Shown piece after piece: positions 16,294-24,574 of a stretch of 64,000 nt of DNA. Below the pieces are notes generated by a model, which made no database searches, was not told the DNA's origin, and saw only the letters and a program-made list of their open reading frames with translations. Origin of the DNA: JANLQX01 sp031368215 (GTDB taxonomy: Bacteria > Actinomycetota > Acidimicrobiia > Acidimicrobiales > JANYDT01). The translations under genes and the position numbers were made by a program. The stretch is from the NCBI GenBank assembly GCA_031368215.1, contig JANLRD010000171.1, positions 1-64,000 of the forward strand, in the 5' to 3' direction. The first letter of the stretch is position 1. Each line of letters opens with the position of its first letter.

Positions 16294-17979
16294 TCACAAG
16301 GCTCGACTCGCCGACCGGGCGAGTCGATCGGCCATTGTGTCGAGCAACGCACTCGGCGCGGCAGCCAACGTCCCCAGAGCACCAAGAAAGGTCTCACCGG
16401 GAATGCGCCAGACGAGCGCTTGGGAAGTCGCAACCACGGTCGCCGTGCGGGGACTGCGCTCGAGCAACCCGATCTCGCCGAACCAATCGCCGCTCGACAT
16501 GTTGTTGATCTGACGATCGGCATCGAAGACGGCGAAGTCGCCTTCCTGGACGACGAAGACGTCGTCGGCCGGCTCGCCTTGGCGGAGCACAACCGCTCCG
16601 GCCGGCACGCGTTCGACGATCACGGACGCGGCGAGCCGTTCGAGGGCCGAGGGGGAGGCGTCAGCGAACACCCCCAGAACGCCGAGCTTCTGGACAATCG
16701 GCTGGAGTTCTCTCCGCCTGGCGTTCGTCGAACGCGAGAGGGCAACGAGCTGAGGAATCGACACCAGACCGACAAGCATCACGAGCACGGCGATGGCGAC
16801 GAGGCTTCCTCGCAGGCCGACGAGGGCGACCAGTGCGGGTGCGAGCAGCGCACCGAACAGCTTGCCGGCGTTCGATGCCGCACCCACCACGCCGAAGATC
16901 CGGCCGAGCATCTCCCGGCGGCTGAGCCGTTGCAACAGAATCAGCGAAAGCACTTCGAACCCGACGATCCCTGCACCGGTGACCACCAAGGCGACTCCGG
17001 CCACCACGGGTGACCCCAGGACAGCGAGGAGAGCGAGCGGTAGGGCCGTGCTCAGGAGGGTCGCCATCACGACCTCGGTGAGCCGCTCGGCCTCCGCGAA
17101 CCTTGCCGCTGCTGGAAGCGCACACACCGCCCCCAGGCCGACTGCGCCGGTCAGCACGCCGACTCCCGTTGTTCCGAGCCCCAGCAGCTCTTCGGCGACG
17201 AGAACGTAGAGGACGAGTTCCGCTCCCCGAACCGCATACATGACGAAGACCAGACGCATCACGACACTCAGGCCCGCATTTGCCCGCACCGCTCTCCAAC
17301 CCTCACCGAGCTGATCGAGCCAGCTTGCCCGATGGCTCTTCAGCGTCTCGGTCGACGCAACACGTGGCTCCGAGAGGCGCGGAACGAACAGGAGGACGAA
17401 CGCGGAGAGCGCAAAGCAGACACCGTTGACTGCGAACGCAGTGGCCGGTGATGCGAATCGGAGCATGAACGCACCGAGGAGCGGTCCGATGAAGGTCATC
17501 AGCTGGCGGACCGAACCGACCAGCGCGCTGGCCGAAGACAGCGAGTCTTCACCAGCCACCGCGGGGAGTGCGGCCGATAGGGCCGGGCGGGCGGGTGCCG
17601 CGACGGTGTAGGTCGCGAGGACGAGCCCGAACGCAATGGCGAGCCCTGCCCGTTGCTCCGCGGCCACAGCCAACAACAACATCAACACAGCACGCGTCAG
17701 GTCCAACGAGATCAGGAGGCGTCGGCGGTCCATCCGATCGGCGAGAAGCCCCGCCGGTGCGCTGATCAGCGCCCGCGGGCCGAGACGCACGATCGCCGCG
17801 AGCGCGAATCCCCCCGCACCGACGCCACGATCGAACAGCAGGACGAGGAGCCCGACCCAAAAGATCCCGTCACCGATGCCCGAGACCGCTTCGGCGCAGA
17901 CAACCCTGCGGACTCCAGCTGCGTGCCGACTCCGCCTCCCCCCGTTCGCAAACATGTTCCTGCGGATCCTTGGCGTCAT
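16294..17979 (-). CDS. MFS-type transporter fused to a C-terminal cyclic-nucleotide-binding domain
   Basis: The protein has about 561 residues if started at ATG 17979 (MTPRIRRNMFANGGRRS); ATG 17955 is also possible, while the further upstream reading is non-homologous. About twelve hydrophobic segments span residues 25-410, with MFS-style loops (LLADRMDRRRLL between helices). After a short Arg-rich linker (STNARRRELQPIVQ), residues about 435-560 form a cyclic-nucleotide-binding domain. Its phosphate-binding cassette is intact: SGDWFGEIGLL then RSPRTATV. The topology suggests an exporter gated or sensed by cAMP or cGMP from the cytosol. A related CNB cassette occurs in the operon at 20.3-24.6 kb. 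The substrate is unknown. Confidence 0.88.
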   Translation of the reverse strand: MTPRIRRNMFANGGRRSRHAAGVRRVVCAEAVSGIGDGIFWVGLLVLLFDRGVGAGGFALAAIVRLGPRALISAPAGLLADRMDRRRLLISLDLTRAVLMLLLAVAAEQRAGLAIAFGLVLATYTVAAPARPALSAALPAVAGEDSLSSASALVGSVRQLMTFIGPLLGAFMLRFASPATAFAVNGVCFALSAFVLLFVPRLSEPRVASTETLKSHRASWLDQLGEGWRAVRANAGLSVVMRLVFVMYAVRGAELVLYVLVAEELLGLGTTGVGVLTGAVGLGAVCALPAAARFAEAERLTEVVMATLLSTALPLALLAVLGSPVVAGVALVVTGAGIVGFEVLSLILLQRLSRREMLGRIFGVVGAASNAGKLFGALLAPALVALVGLRGSLVAIAVLVMLVGLVSIPQLVALSRSTNARRRELQPIVQKLGVLGVFADASPSALERLAASVIVERVPAGAVVLRQGEPADDVFVVQEGDFAVFDADRQINNMSSGDWFGEIGLLERSPRTATVVATSQALVWRIPGETFLGALGTLAAAPSALLDTMADRLARSASRAL

Positions 17980-18196
17980 CACGGCTGTTGAAGAACGTTC
18001 GAAGGATAGCGAGCGGACAACGATCTTCTTCGAGAGATCGACTCGAAACGCACAACGACTTCTGGAGTTCATCTCTCGTTCAACAAACGTCAAGGAACGG
18101 GCGGGGAACGCTCGGTTCGCTGGTGGCGATCCGACCTGAGTGGCGGTTCCGAAGACCGCGGGCGGTTCTGGCTGACGTTGCTGTTCTCGCGAACGG

Positions 18197-19333
18197 GTGA
18201 GTACGGTCGAACACGTGATATCCGACTCATTGGACCTGACCACCGCCCAGTTTGCTGCCGGCACCGGTTGGGACATCCAACCGCAAGGTGCCTGCAAGGC
18301 GGGGGTGTGCGTTTCGCTCGAGGCCGGCGCGCCGTTCAGCGCGCATGCGGCAGCAGCTCGGCTCGGCATGGCGGTCATCCATGATGAACAGGCCGGCATC
18401 TGGGCCATCGGACCAGAGTCGTTCAACCAACACGCGCTTACGAGTGCCGAGGCGCCAGAGCTGGTCCTCGACGACATCAACGGCCACGAGTTCCGCCTCT
18501 CCTCACTTCGAGGTCAGAAGGTGGTGCTCGTCGCCTGGTCGCCGTATTGAGGCTGTGCCTTCGACCTGCCCGGGTGGCAGGCACTGCGCAGCGAGCTTCA
18601 CGCCGACGGCCTTGAGGTCGTGACGGTCTCGTTGGAGATGTCGGGCCCGGAGGCCAGCCGCTCGTACATCGACGCAGCCGCGCCTGAGCACCCTTCGCTG
18701 CTCGATCCCGGCCACACCGTCGATGCCCTCTTCGGAGTCGTGAACATTCCCAACGTTGTCTGGATCGACGAGCGGGGCATGATCGTACGCCCCGCCGAAG
18801 CAGGGTGGCCCGGAGCACGACAGGAGTTTCCGGCCAACCTGAGGTCGTCCCTGCCGAAGGTGGGCCGCGCCAGGACCGCCCCGAGACGCGCCGAAGGAAC
18901 GCCTGCTGCGAACGTGCTCATCGCCGGCCAGGATCGTACGCTCTATGCCGATGCGATCCGCGACTGGGTCGCGAAAGGTGCTGACAGCGTCTATGCGCTC
19001 ACCCCCGACGAAGTAGTCGCCCGGTCACAACCGCGGTCGATCACCGAATCGGAAGGGGCTGCCCACTTCGAGCTCGCCAACCACCTGTGGGCGGCCGGGA
19101 AACGAGACCTGGCGATCGCCCACTTCAACGAGTGCCATCGTCTCCAGCCCGACAACTGGACGTACAAACGTCAGGCATGGTCGGCGGTGAGCAACGAACG
19201 CGTCGGCGGGGAGTTTGGCCGGTTCGTGCAAGGCCCGCTCGAAGGCGAGGAAGACGACTGGCCATTCGCATCGGACTTCCGCTCGGACGTCGCCATGGTC
19301 GCAGAGGGCGGCTACTACCCCGCCACCATGTAA
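18197..19333 (+). CDS. Redoxin/AhpC-TlpA-like protein with in-frame TGA, probable selenoprotein (UxC motif)
   Basis: Two open segments in the same frame are separated by a single TGA at 18548-18550. Read through, the gene gives 378 residues. The N-terminal domain has FAAGTGWDIQ, GACKAGVCV and a DEQAGIWAIGPES block. The thioredoxin-like domain begins APELVLDDINGHEFRLSSLR, reaches VVLVAWSPY-U-GCAFDLPGW (U = residue 118, C120), and continues with VVNIPNVVWIDERGMIVRP, the cis-Pro region. A C-terminal helical TPR-like part follows (AAHFELANHLWAAGKRDLAI). TGA falls exactly where thioredoxin-fold redoxins put their catalytic Cys. A hairpin typical of bacterial SECIS follows directly. The start may be GTG 18197 or GTG 18215. 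The alternative, a nonsense mutation, is less likely because the downstream 260 codons show no other damage. The required sel genes are not in this window. Confidence 0.8.
18548..18584 (+). other. Sec codon (TGA) and bacterial SECIS-like hairpin
   Basis: Immediately after the in-frame TGA (18548-18550) the RNA can form a stem CCUGCC (18565-18570) with GGCAGG (18576-18581), closed by the five-base loop CGGGU. An outer GUG/CAC pairing (18555-18557 with 18582-18584) is separated by a 5' bulge. Bacterial SECIS elements lie within about 15-40 bases downstream of UGA and present a G/GU in a small apical loop to SelB; this one does so at bases 22-25 after the UGA. Confidence 0.72.
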
Positions 19334-19459
19334 GGACGCCCGCCCGTGCTGCGAAGTTGTTCGCTCGGTCGCTCCCCGGGCGACTCGGATACCAACAACC
19401 TCACGGGTGTCTCGGCGTAACGTTCAGCGGGTCGGCCTTGACGTCGAATGGGGAAGAAC

Positions 19460-20176
19460 ATGATCGAGCTACAGCGCGAAGGCCACGTGTTCGTCCTCAC
19501 TATGGACGACGGCGAGAACCGTTGGAACACGAGTTTCGTGCGCGCCTTCGCCGCAGCGCTCGACGAGGTCGAGGCATCCGCAGGTCCTGCCGCGCTCGTG
19601 ACGACGTCGAACAGCGAGAAGTTCTTTTCCAACGGCCTCGACCTCGAGTGGGTGTCGTCCACCGGTGAACATCGGGGCGGTGATCGCTCGGTGTTCGGCG
19701 ACGAGTTCATGTCGCTGATGGGCAGGATCATCACGTTGCCGATCCCGACGGTCGCAGCCGTCAACGGTCACGCGTTCGGTGCGGGCTTCATGACCGCGTT
19801 GTGTCATGACGTCCGTATGATGCGTGCCGATCGCGGATTTCTCTGCGCCAACGAGATGCAGCTCGGCATGGTCATCCCCCGTCCCGAGCTTGCGCTCTTC
19901 CGCCACAAGCTCCCCGCACACGTCTTCTTCGAGACGGTGCAATTGGCGAGACGCTGGTCCGGACCCGATGCGCTTGCCGCTGGCATCGTCAGCGAAACGG
20001 CGAGCGCCGAGGAACTGCTCGGCGCCGCCCGGAAACGGGCGATGGAGTTAGCCCCGCTGGGTGCAAACCGGCGGGCGTTCGGCGCACAGAAGGAGAGCAT
20101 CTTCGGTGAGAACGCGGCGCTCAACGAACCCCATGGGGCGGCATTCATGCTCAAGTACGGAGCACGGTTCCACTAG
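19460..20176 (+). CDS. Enoyl-CoA hydratase/isomerase family protein (Delta3-Delta2-enoyl-CoA isomerase-like)
   Basis: Starting at ATG 19460, with GGGGAAG upstream, the product has 238 residues. Crotonase-fold oxyanion-hole segments are SEKFFSNGLDLEW and AAVNGHAFGAGFM, followed by the HDVRMMRADRGF strand. The single acidic residue in CANEMQLGM fits the one-Glu isomerases rather than two-Glu hydratases, and the sequence (LTMDDGENRWN at the N-terminus, IPRPELALFRHKLP) resembles the plant/actinobacterial Delta3-Delta2 isomerase group that moves double bonds in unsaturated acyl-CoAs during beta-oxidation. It follows the redoxin gene on the same strand after 126 bp. Confidence 0.85.
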   Translation: MIELQREGHVFVLTMDDGENRWNTSFVRAFAAALDEVEASAGPAALVTTSNSEKFFSNGLDLEWVSSTGEHRGGDRSVFGDEFMSLMGRIITLPIPTVAAVNGHAFGAGFMTALCHDVRMMRADRGFLCANEMQLGMVIPRPELALFRHKLPAHVFFETVQLARRWSGPDALAAGIVSETASAEELLGAARKRAMELAPLGANRRAFGAQKESIFGENAALNEPHGAAFMLKYGARFH

Positions 20177-20260
20177 CCACTGATGGCCGGCGGCGCGTCG
20201 ATGCCCACGTAAGCGGGGGAAGCGATTGGGGCGAGACCTGAAACAAGAAGGCCCTCTCGC

Positions 20261-20280
20261 TCTGTGATTACGATCACAGA
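20261..20280. promoter_or_regulatory. Perfect CRP/GlxR-type palindrome upstream of the CNB operon
   Basis: TCTGTGAT-TACG-ATCACAGA is a perfect palindrome with 8-bp arms and contains TGTGA-N6-TCACA, the consensus of cAMP-receptor (CRP/GlxR/Cmr) binding. It lies 67 bp before the start of the FtsX-like permease gene in a 170-bp intergenic region, a suitable position for promoter control. Confidence 0.72.
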
Positions 20281-20346
20281 CATGCCGCCCCTGCGGTTCA
20301 CGATGAAGGTCCGGGCGTTTCGTCAGGCTGAAAGGGAACAAAACCG

Positions 20347-21390
20347 ATGTTGCTCACCGCATGGCGGGACCTGCAGTTCCGACGCCGCAGGGTGGCCATC
20401 GCCGTCCTCGGCACAGCATTGGTGCTCTCACTCAGCCTGGTGATGACGGGAATCTCGGCGTCGTTTCGCAATGAGGTCCACAACACGCTCCGCTCCTTTG
20501 GGGCAGACGGATGGCTCCGACCGGTGACGGCGAACGGCGTGTTGATAGCGAGCGGTCCCTTCGAGGCCGCAACCGCTCCGACCGCAACACAACTCGGCGT
20601 CGACCGCGCCGATCCCGTGATGTTCCGCAATACATCGGTCGGTCGCGGCGAGAAGGATCGGATTGCCTACTTCGGCGTTGTGCGAGGCGGGCTCGGGGAC
20701 CCCAACCCGACGAGGGGAGCCAGACTGGCAAAGGACGGTGACGTCGTTCTCGACACGAAACTCGACCGCAAGGTCGGCGACTCCATCACCGTCGGGGGGA
20801 AACGATTCACCGTCGTCGGTCTCGTCCGAAGTCGGAGCATCCTCGCCGGGGTCCCGATCGCGTTCATGTCGATCGCGGATGCGCAGAGCCTGGCGTTCGG
20901 CGGTCGTCCGCTGGCCAACACGGTTGCACTACGGGGGACGCCGAAGGCGGTGCCGAGCGGTTGGGCCGTGGACACCGAACGCGACGTCGAGACGGAAATG
21001 CTCCAGCCATTGAAGGAAGCGATAAAGACGATCGACCTGGTACGCGGGCTCTTGTGGCTCGTCGCCGCGCTGATCGTCGGTTCCGTGATGTACCTGCAGT
21101 CACTGGAGCGTTCACGGGACTTCGCGGTTCTCAAGGCCACCGGTTCGTCAGCCGCTTCGATCGGCGGAAGCCTGGCTCTGCAAGCAATCTTCCTCATGTT
21201 GGTGGCATCCGTGCTCGGCATCGGGATCTCGATGTTGCTGGCCCCGCAGTTCCCTATGAACGTCGACATACCACCGGCTTCCTTCGCCCTGCTTCCCCTG
21301 ATTGCCATAGCAATCGGCCTCGTTGCGTCCGTCACCGGACTACGACGCTCTTTGAAGATCGAACCCGCCTTTGCCTTCCGGGGGGCGTGA
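20347..21390 (+). CDS. FtsX/MacB-like ABC transporter permease
   Basis: The 347-residue protein has one N-terminal membrane helix (about 15-37, VAIAVLGTALVLSLSLVMTG). A large extracytoplasmic domain (about 38-235) has the MacB periplasmic-core feel, with GDSITVGGKRFTVVGLV. Three C-terminal helices follow (about 235-340: GLLWLVAALIVGSVMYL, GSLALQAIFLMLVASVLGIG, FALLPLIAIAIGLVASV). The ERSRDFAVLKATGSS segment is the conserved coupling loop of this family. These type VII ABC systems export or extract lipids/lipoproteins or transmit force rather than import solutes. It is first in the three-gene operon behind the CRP-like site. One base separates it from the ATPase gene. Confidence 0.88.
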   Translation: MLLTAWRDLQFRRRRVAIAVLGTALVLSLSLVMTGISASFRNEVHNTLRSFGADGWLRPVTANGVLIASGPFEAATAPTATQLGVDRADPVMFRNTSVGRGEKDRIAYFGVVRGGLGDPNPTRGARLAKDGDVVLDTKLDRKVGDSITVGGKRFTVVGLVRSRSILAGVPIAFMSIADAQSLAFGGRPLANTVALRGTPKAVPSGWAVDTERDVETEMLQPLKEAIKTIDLVRGLLWLVAALIVGSVMYLQSLERSRDFAVLKATGSSAASIGGSLALQAIFLMLVASVLGIGISMLLAPQFPMNVDIPPASFALLPLIAIAIGLVASVTGLRRSLKIEPAFAFRGA

Positions 21391-21391
21391 G

Positions 21392-22381
21392 ATGAACGGC
21401 GCTTCTGCATCAGAGGGCCACGACGGTCTGCAGGTGAACGATCTTGTCGTCGAGTACCGGCGCGGCTCCCAGGCGATACGCCCGATCGACGGGCTCAGCT
21501 TCAATGCGGGGCCGGGCTCGATCACGTTGCTGATCGGCCCGTCGGGCTGCGGAAAGACCAGCGTCCTTTCCTGTCTCGGTGCGATGCTCACACCGACTTC
21601 CGGTTCGATCCGCCTACGAGACGTTGACGTGGTTGGTGTTACGGGCAGGGGGCTCACGAACTATCGGCGCAACGATGTCGGTATCGTCTTCCAGGCATTC
21701 AACCTCCTGCCGTCACTCACGGCCGTGGAGAACGTCCGGGTGGTCATGAGCGCGGCCGGAGTGAAGCGGCGCCGGGCTGACGAGCGAGCCACCGAGATCT
21801 TGACAACACTCGGACTCGGCGGACGTCTGCATCATCGTCCCGATGACCTGTCCGGCGGCCAGCAGCAGCGGGTTGCAATCGCCCGTGCCCTGGCGCTCGA
21901 TCCGAAGTTGCTCCTGGCCGACGAGCCGACCGCGCATCTCGATCACGGATCCGTGGCGAGCGTGCTGGATGTGTATCGCCGCCTCGCCGATGATGGTCGC
22001 ATCGTCGTTGTTTCCACGCACGACGACCGAATGCTTCCGGTCGCCACCAATGTCGTCGAGTTGGCGCCCCGTTCGCACACGACCGCGCAACCTGGCGTCG
22101 TCTCAGTGGCGAAGGGCGAGACGCTCTTCGCTCAGGGCGACCGTGGCGAGCTCGTCTACGTGATCGAGTCAGGGACGTTCGACGTTGTTCGGCGAGAACC
22201 CGACGGCGAGACGGTTGTGGTGGCTGACGTCGGTGCTGGCGACCACGTCGGCGAGATGGCCCCACTGTTCTCGCTTCCCCGGTCTGCCAGCGTCATCGCA
22301 ACGAGCGACGCGGTCGTCGAGGGAATGCCGATCGAGCAGTTTCGACGTCGCTTCGGCGTGCGGTCGCTCGCCGGTCGGTGA
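21392..22381 (+). CDS. ABC transporter ATPase with C-terminal cyclic-nucleotide-binding domain
   Basis: Starting at ATG 21392, one base after the permease stop, the product has 329 residues. Residues about 10-220 are a LolD/MacB-type ATPase with Walker A GPSGCGKTS, Q-loop VFQAFNLLPS, signature LSGGQQQRVAIARALA and Walker B LLLADEPTAHLD. Residues about 230-320 are a CNB domain with the cassette GDHVGEMAPLFSLPRSAS, which keeps the Gly-Glu and Arg expected for cyclic-nucleotide contact. MacB/LolD-type ATPases are normally about 225-250 aa and lack such an extension, so nucleotide control of transport is an attractive inference. Confidence 0.9.
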   Translation: MNGASASEGHDGLQVNDLVVEYRRGSQAIRPIDGLSFNAGPGSITLLIGPSGCGKTSVLSCLGAMLTPTSGSIRLRDVDVVGVTGRGLTNYRRNDVGIVFQAFNLLPSLTAVENVRVVMSAAGVKRRRADERATEILTTLGLGGRLHHRPDDLSGGQQQRVAIARALALDPKLLLADEPTAHLDHGSVASVLDVYRRLADDGRIVVVSTHDDRMLPVATNVVELAPRSHTTAQPGVVSVAKGETLFAQGDRGELVYVIESGTFDVVRREPDGETVVVADVGAGDHVGEMAPLFSLPRSASVIATSDAVVEGMPIEQFRRRFGVRSLAGR

Positions 22382-22384
22382 ATC

Positions 22385-24574
22385 GTGCAGGCGACCGCTG
22401 AAGACCTGCGATCGATCGCGTTGTTCCGTGGGCTCGATGACTCCATCCTCGCGGAACTGGCCGAAGCGATGTCGACGAGGCATCTCCGAACGGGCGACTG
22501 GCTTGCTCCACCCGACGACTCGTTGCCGGGGCTCAGCGTGGTTCTTGCCGGCGCGCTCGATGTGTTTGCGACGCGTGTCGAGGGCTCGGTTGCACAAGAT
22601 GTGATCTCGATCGGCGGTTCTTGTGGTTCGTGGACACTCCTCGGTGGTGGAACGCGTTTGGGAGAGATCCGCGCCACCTTTGATGTGCCGACGACGACGC
22701 TCGGTGAACTGCGGAGTGACTCTTTCGAGACGATCGCCAACCGGCATCCCGGCGTTCGTGATGTCGTGCTTCGTAACGCCACCATGGAGTTTCGCGACTT
22801 CGAGCTCACGCGTGCCGTCCGCAGTGGTTGGGGCATCGTCGACCCCGAAGCCATCGCCTCTTTGGCGAAGGTTGGCGTCATCCGCGACGTCGCGGCGGGT
22901 GAGGTCCTCGTCCGGAAGGGCGACCCGGCGAAGTCTGCCTATCTCGTGTTATCGGGTAGCTTCCAGGTCACGGGACACTCCGATGACACGTCGGCCGCGA
23001 AGGAGCCGACGCTCCCCATGCTGGGCACCGGTCAGCTCGTCGGAGAGCGGGCCCTGCTGAGAGACGGCGTCCGCAGTGCAACGCTTACTGCGATGCGGGC
23101 GTCGCGCGTCGCTGAGTTCGAGACTGGGGCGTTCCTCGAGATGTGCCGCGCCCATCCGGAGGTGCTGTTGCGGACCGTCGGCGAGTTCATGCGCAGACTG
23201 GACTCGAGAGCGCGACCAGAGGCGCCAACGGGTCATCGGATCGCGCTGGTGGGCGACGGCGTCGCAGACGTGAGCGCATTCGCGAAGCGACTGGCCGCGT
23301 CGTTTCCTGAACCGATAGCGGTCATCGACGCGCAAGAAGCCAGCGCCGCGGTCGGATTGTGCGACGACCTCTCCGACGCTGCCGCGGAGCTGAACCTTCG
23401 GCGTCTCGGCGCGTGGCTCGATCGTCGTACCGAGCAGTCCCCGTGGCTCCTCCTCGTCGCCGATCCCCGGGACCGCCGCTGGACCGCAGCGTGCCTATCC
23501 CATGGTGATCATGTCGTCGCGCTGGTCGAGAAGTCGGGCACGATTCCGAATCGCCATCCGGTGTGGCCGGCTGACGCGCCGACTCTGCAACCGACAACGC
23601 TCGTGCTTCTGCATCCGACGTCGACCCGTCTTCCGAGCGGTACGGCTGGCGTGCTTCGACAATTCCCGGCAAACGCCCACCTGCATGTGCGCATCGACCG
23701 CGACGATGATGTCGGCCGAGTCGCTCGCATGCTCGCCGGCGTTCCCTACTGTCTCGTGCTCTCCGGCGGCGGGGCCCGCGGCTTCGCCCACCTCGGTGCC
23801 GTTCAGGCCATGCGCGAGCTCGGCATTCCGTGCGACGTCGTCGGTGGGACGAGCATCGGCGCCGTCATGGCCGCCTACCAGGGCATGGACCTGAGCATCG
23901 AGGAGCAAATCAGCCAGACGGAGGCTGACTTCAAGGGACTGATGGATTACACGTTGCCGGTGGTCTCACTTCTCAAGGGACGGCGCACCAGTGAACGGAT
24001 TCAGCGTCACGCGGGCGACCACACCATCGAGGACCTCTGGATCCCGTACTTCTGCATCTCGACGAACCTCTCGACCAACAACATGAAGATCCACGATCGC
24101 GGATCGATCGCCACCGCCGTTCGGGCGAGCCTCGCGCTGCCCGGCGTGTTTCCGCCCGTGCACGATGGAGAGCACTTCCTCATCGACGGCGGAGTGCTCA
24201 ACAACTTCCCTCTCGACGTGATGCGCGCTCGTAATCCGTTCGGGAAGGTGATCGCAGTCGATGTCGCCGCCAACGTGTTGCTGGAGGCTGTCGGGAACTT
24301 CGGCCTCCAGCTCTCGGGTTGGCGCGCTGCAGTGTCCATGCTGCGACGAAAACCGCTCGCACCGAGCATCGCCACGACACTCGTGCGGACCTCCATGATC
24401 GGCTCGGCACGAGATCACGATCGCTACCTCCAGCTGCGCTTCGCCGATGTCCATATCGAACTCGTCCTCAAGGAAACCGGCCTGCTCGACTTCGGAGGCG
24501 TCCGCCCCATTGCCGAGTACGGCTACCGAGGATCGAGGCCGCAACTCGCTTCGTGGTGGGAGCAGAGACACTAA
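22385..24574 (+). CDS. CNB-domain patatin-like phospholipase (NTE/PNPLA6-like)
   Basis: The 729-residue protein starts with GTG, three bases after the ATPase stop. It has two N-terminal CNB-like regions. The first (about 1-125) has lost the cassette. The second (about 145-275) retains GQLVGERALLRDGVRSATL. A middle domain with LVGDGVADVSAFAKRLAA resembles the Rossmann-like part of bacterial NTE homologues. The patatin domain (about 455-630) has oxyanion loop SGGGARGFAHLG, nucleophile elbow GGTSIGAVM and the dyad Asp in LIDGGVLNNFP. The architecture matches human neuropathy target esterase and mycobacterial Rv2565-type proteins, which cleave lysophospholipids. Its 3' end overlaps the convergent gene by 4 bp. 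Confidence 0.9.
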   Translation: MQATAEDLRSIALFRGLDDSILAELAEAMSTRHLRTGDWLAPPDDSLPGLSVVLAGALDVFATRVEGSVAQDVISIGGSCGSWTLLGGGTRLGEIRATFDVPTTTLGELRSDSFETIANRHPGVRDVVLRNATMEFRDFELTRAVRSGWGIVDPEAIASLAKVGVIRDVAAGEVLVRKGDPAKSAYLVLSGSFQVTGHSDDTSAAKEPTLPMLGTGQLVGERALLRDGVRSATLTAMRASRVAEFETGAFLEMCRAHPEVLLRTVGEFMRRLDSRARPEAPTGHRIALVGDGVADVSAFAKRLAASFPEPIAVIDAQEASAAVGLCDDLSDAAAELNLRRLGAWLDRRTEQSPWLLLVADPRDRRWTAACLSHGDHVVALVEKSGTIPNRHPVWPADAPTLQPTTLVLLHPTSTRLPSGTAGVLRQFPANAHLHVRIDRDDDVGRVARMLAGVPYCLVLSGGGARGFAHLGAVQAMRELGIPCDVVGGTSIGAVMAAYQGMDLSIEEQISQTEADFKGLMDYTLPVVSLLKGRRTSERIQRHAGDHTIEDLWIPYFCISTNLSTNNMKIHDRGSIATAVRASLALPGVFPPVHDGEHFLIDGGVLNNFPLDVMRARNPFGKVIAVDVAANVLLEAVGNFGLQLSGWRAAVSMLRRKPLAPSIATTLVRTSMIGSARDHDRYLQLRFADVHIELVLKETGLLDFGGVRPIAEYGYRGSRPQLASWWEQRH

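Noticed and set aside
16294..18480. A 728-residue start for the MFS-CNB protein
   Set aside because: The first 165 residues are antisense to the divergent redoxin gene and show no membrane or domain features; a start near 17979 fits the first helix.
18548..18550. TGA as a simple nonsense mutation splitting the redoxin gene
   Set aside because: Its position coincides with the redox Cys of the fold, the 260 codons after it are undamaged, and a SECIS-like hairpin follows. I keep nonsense as the alternative, not the main reading.
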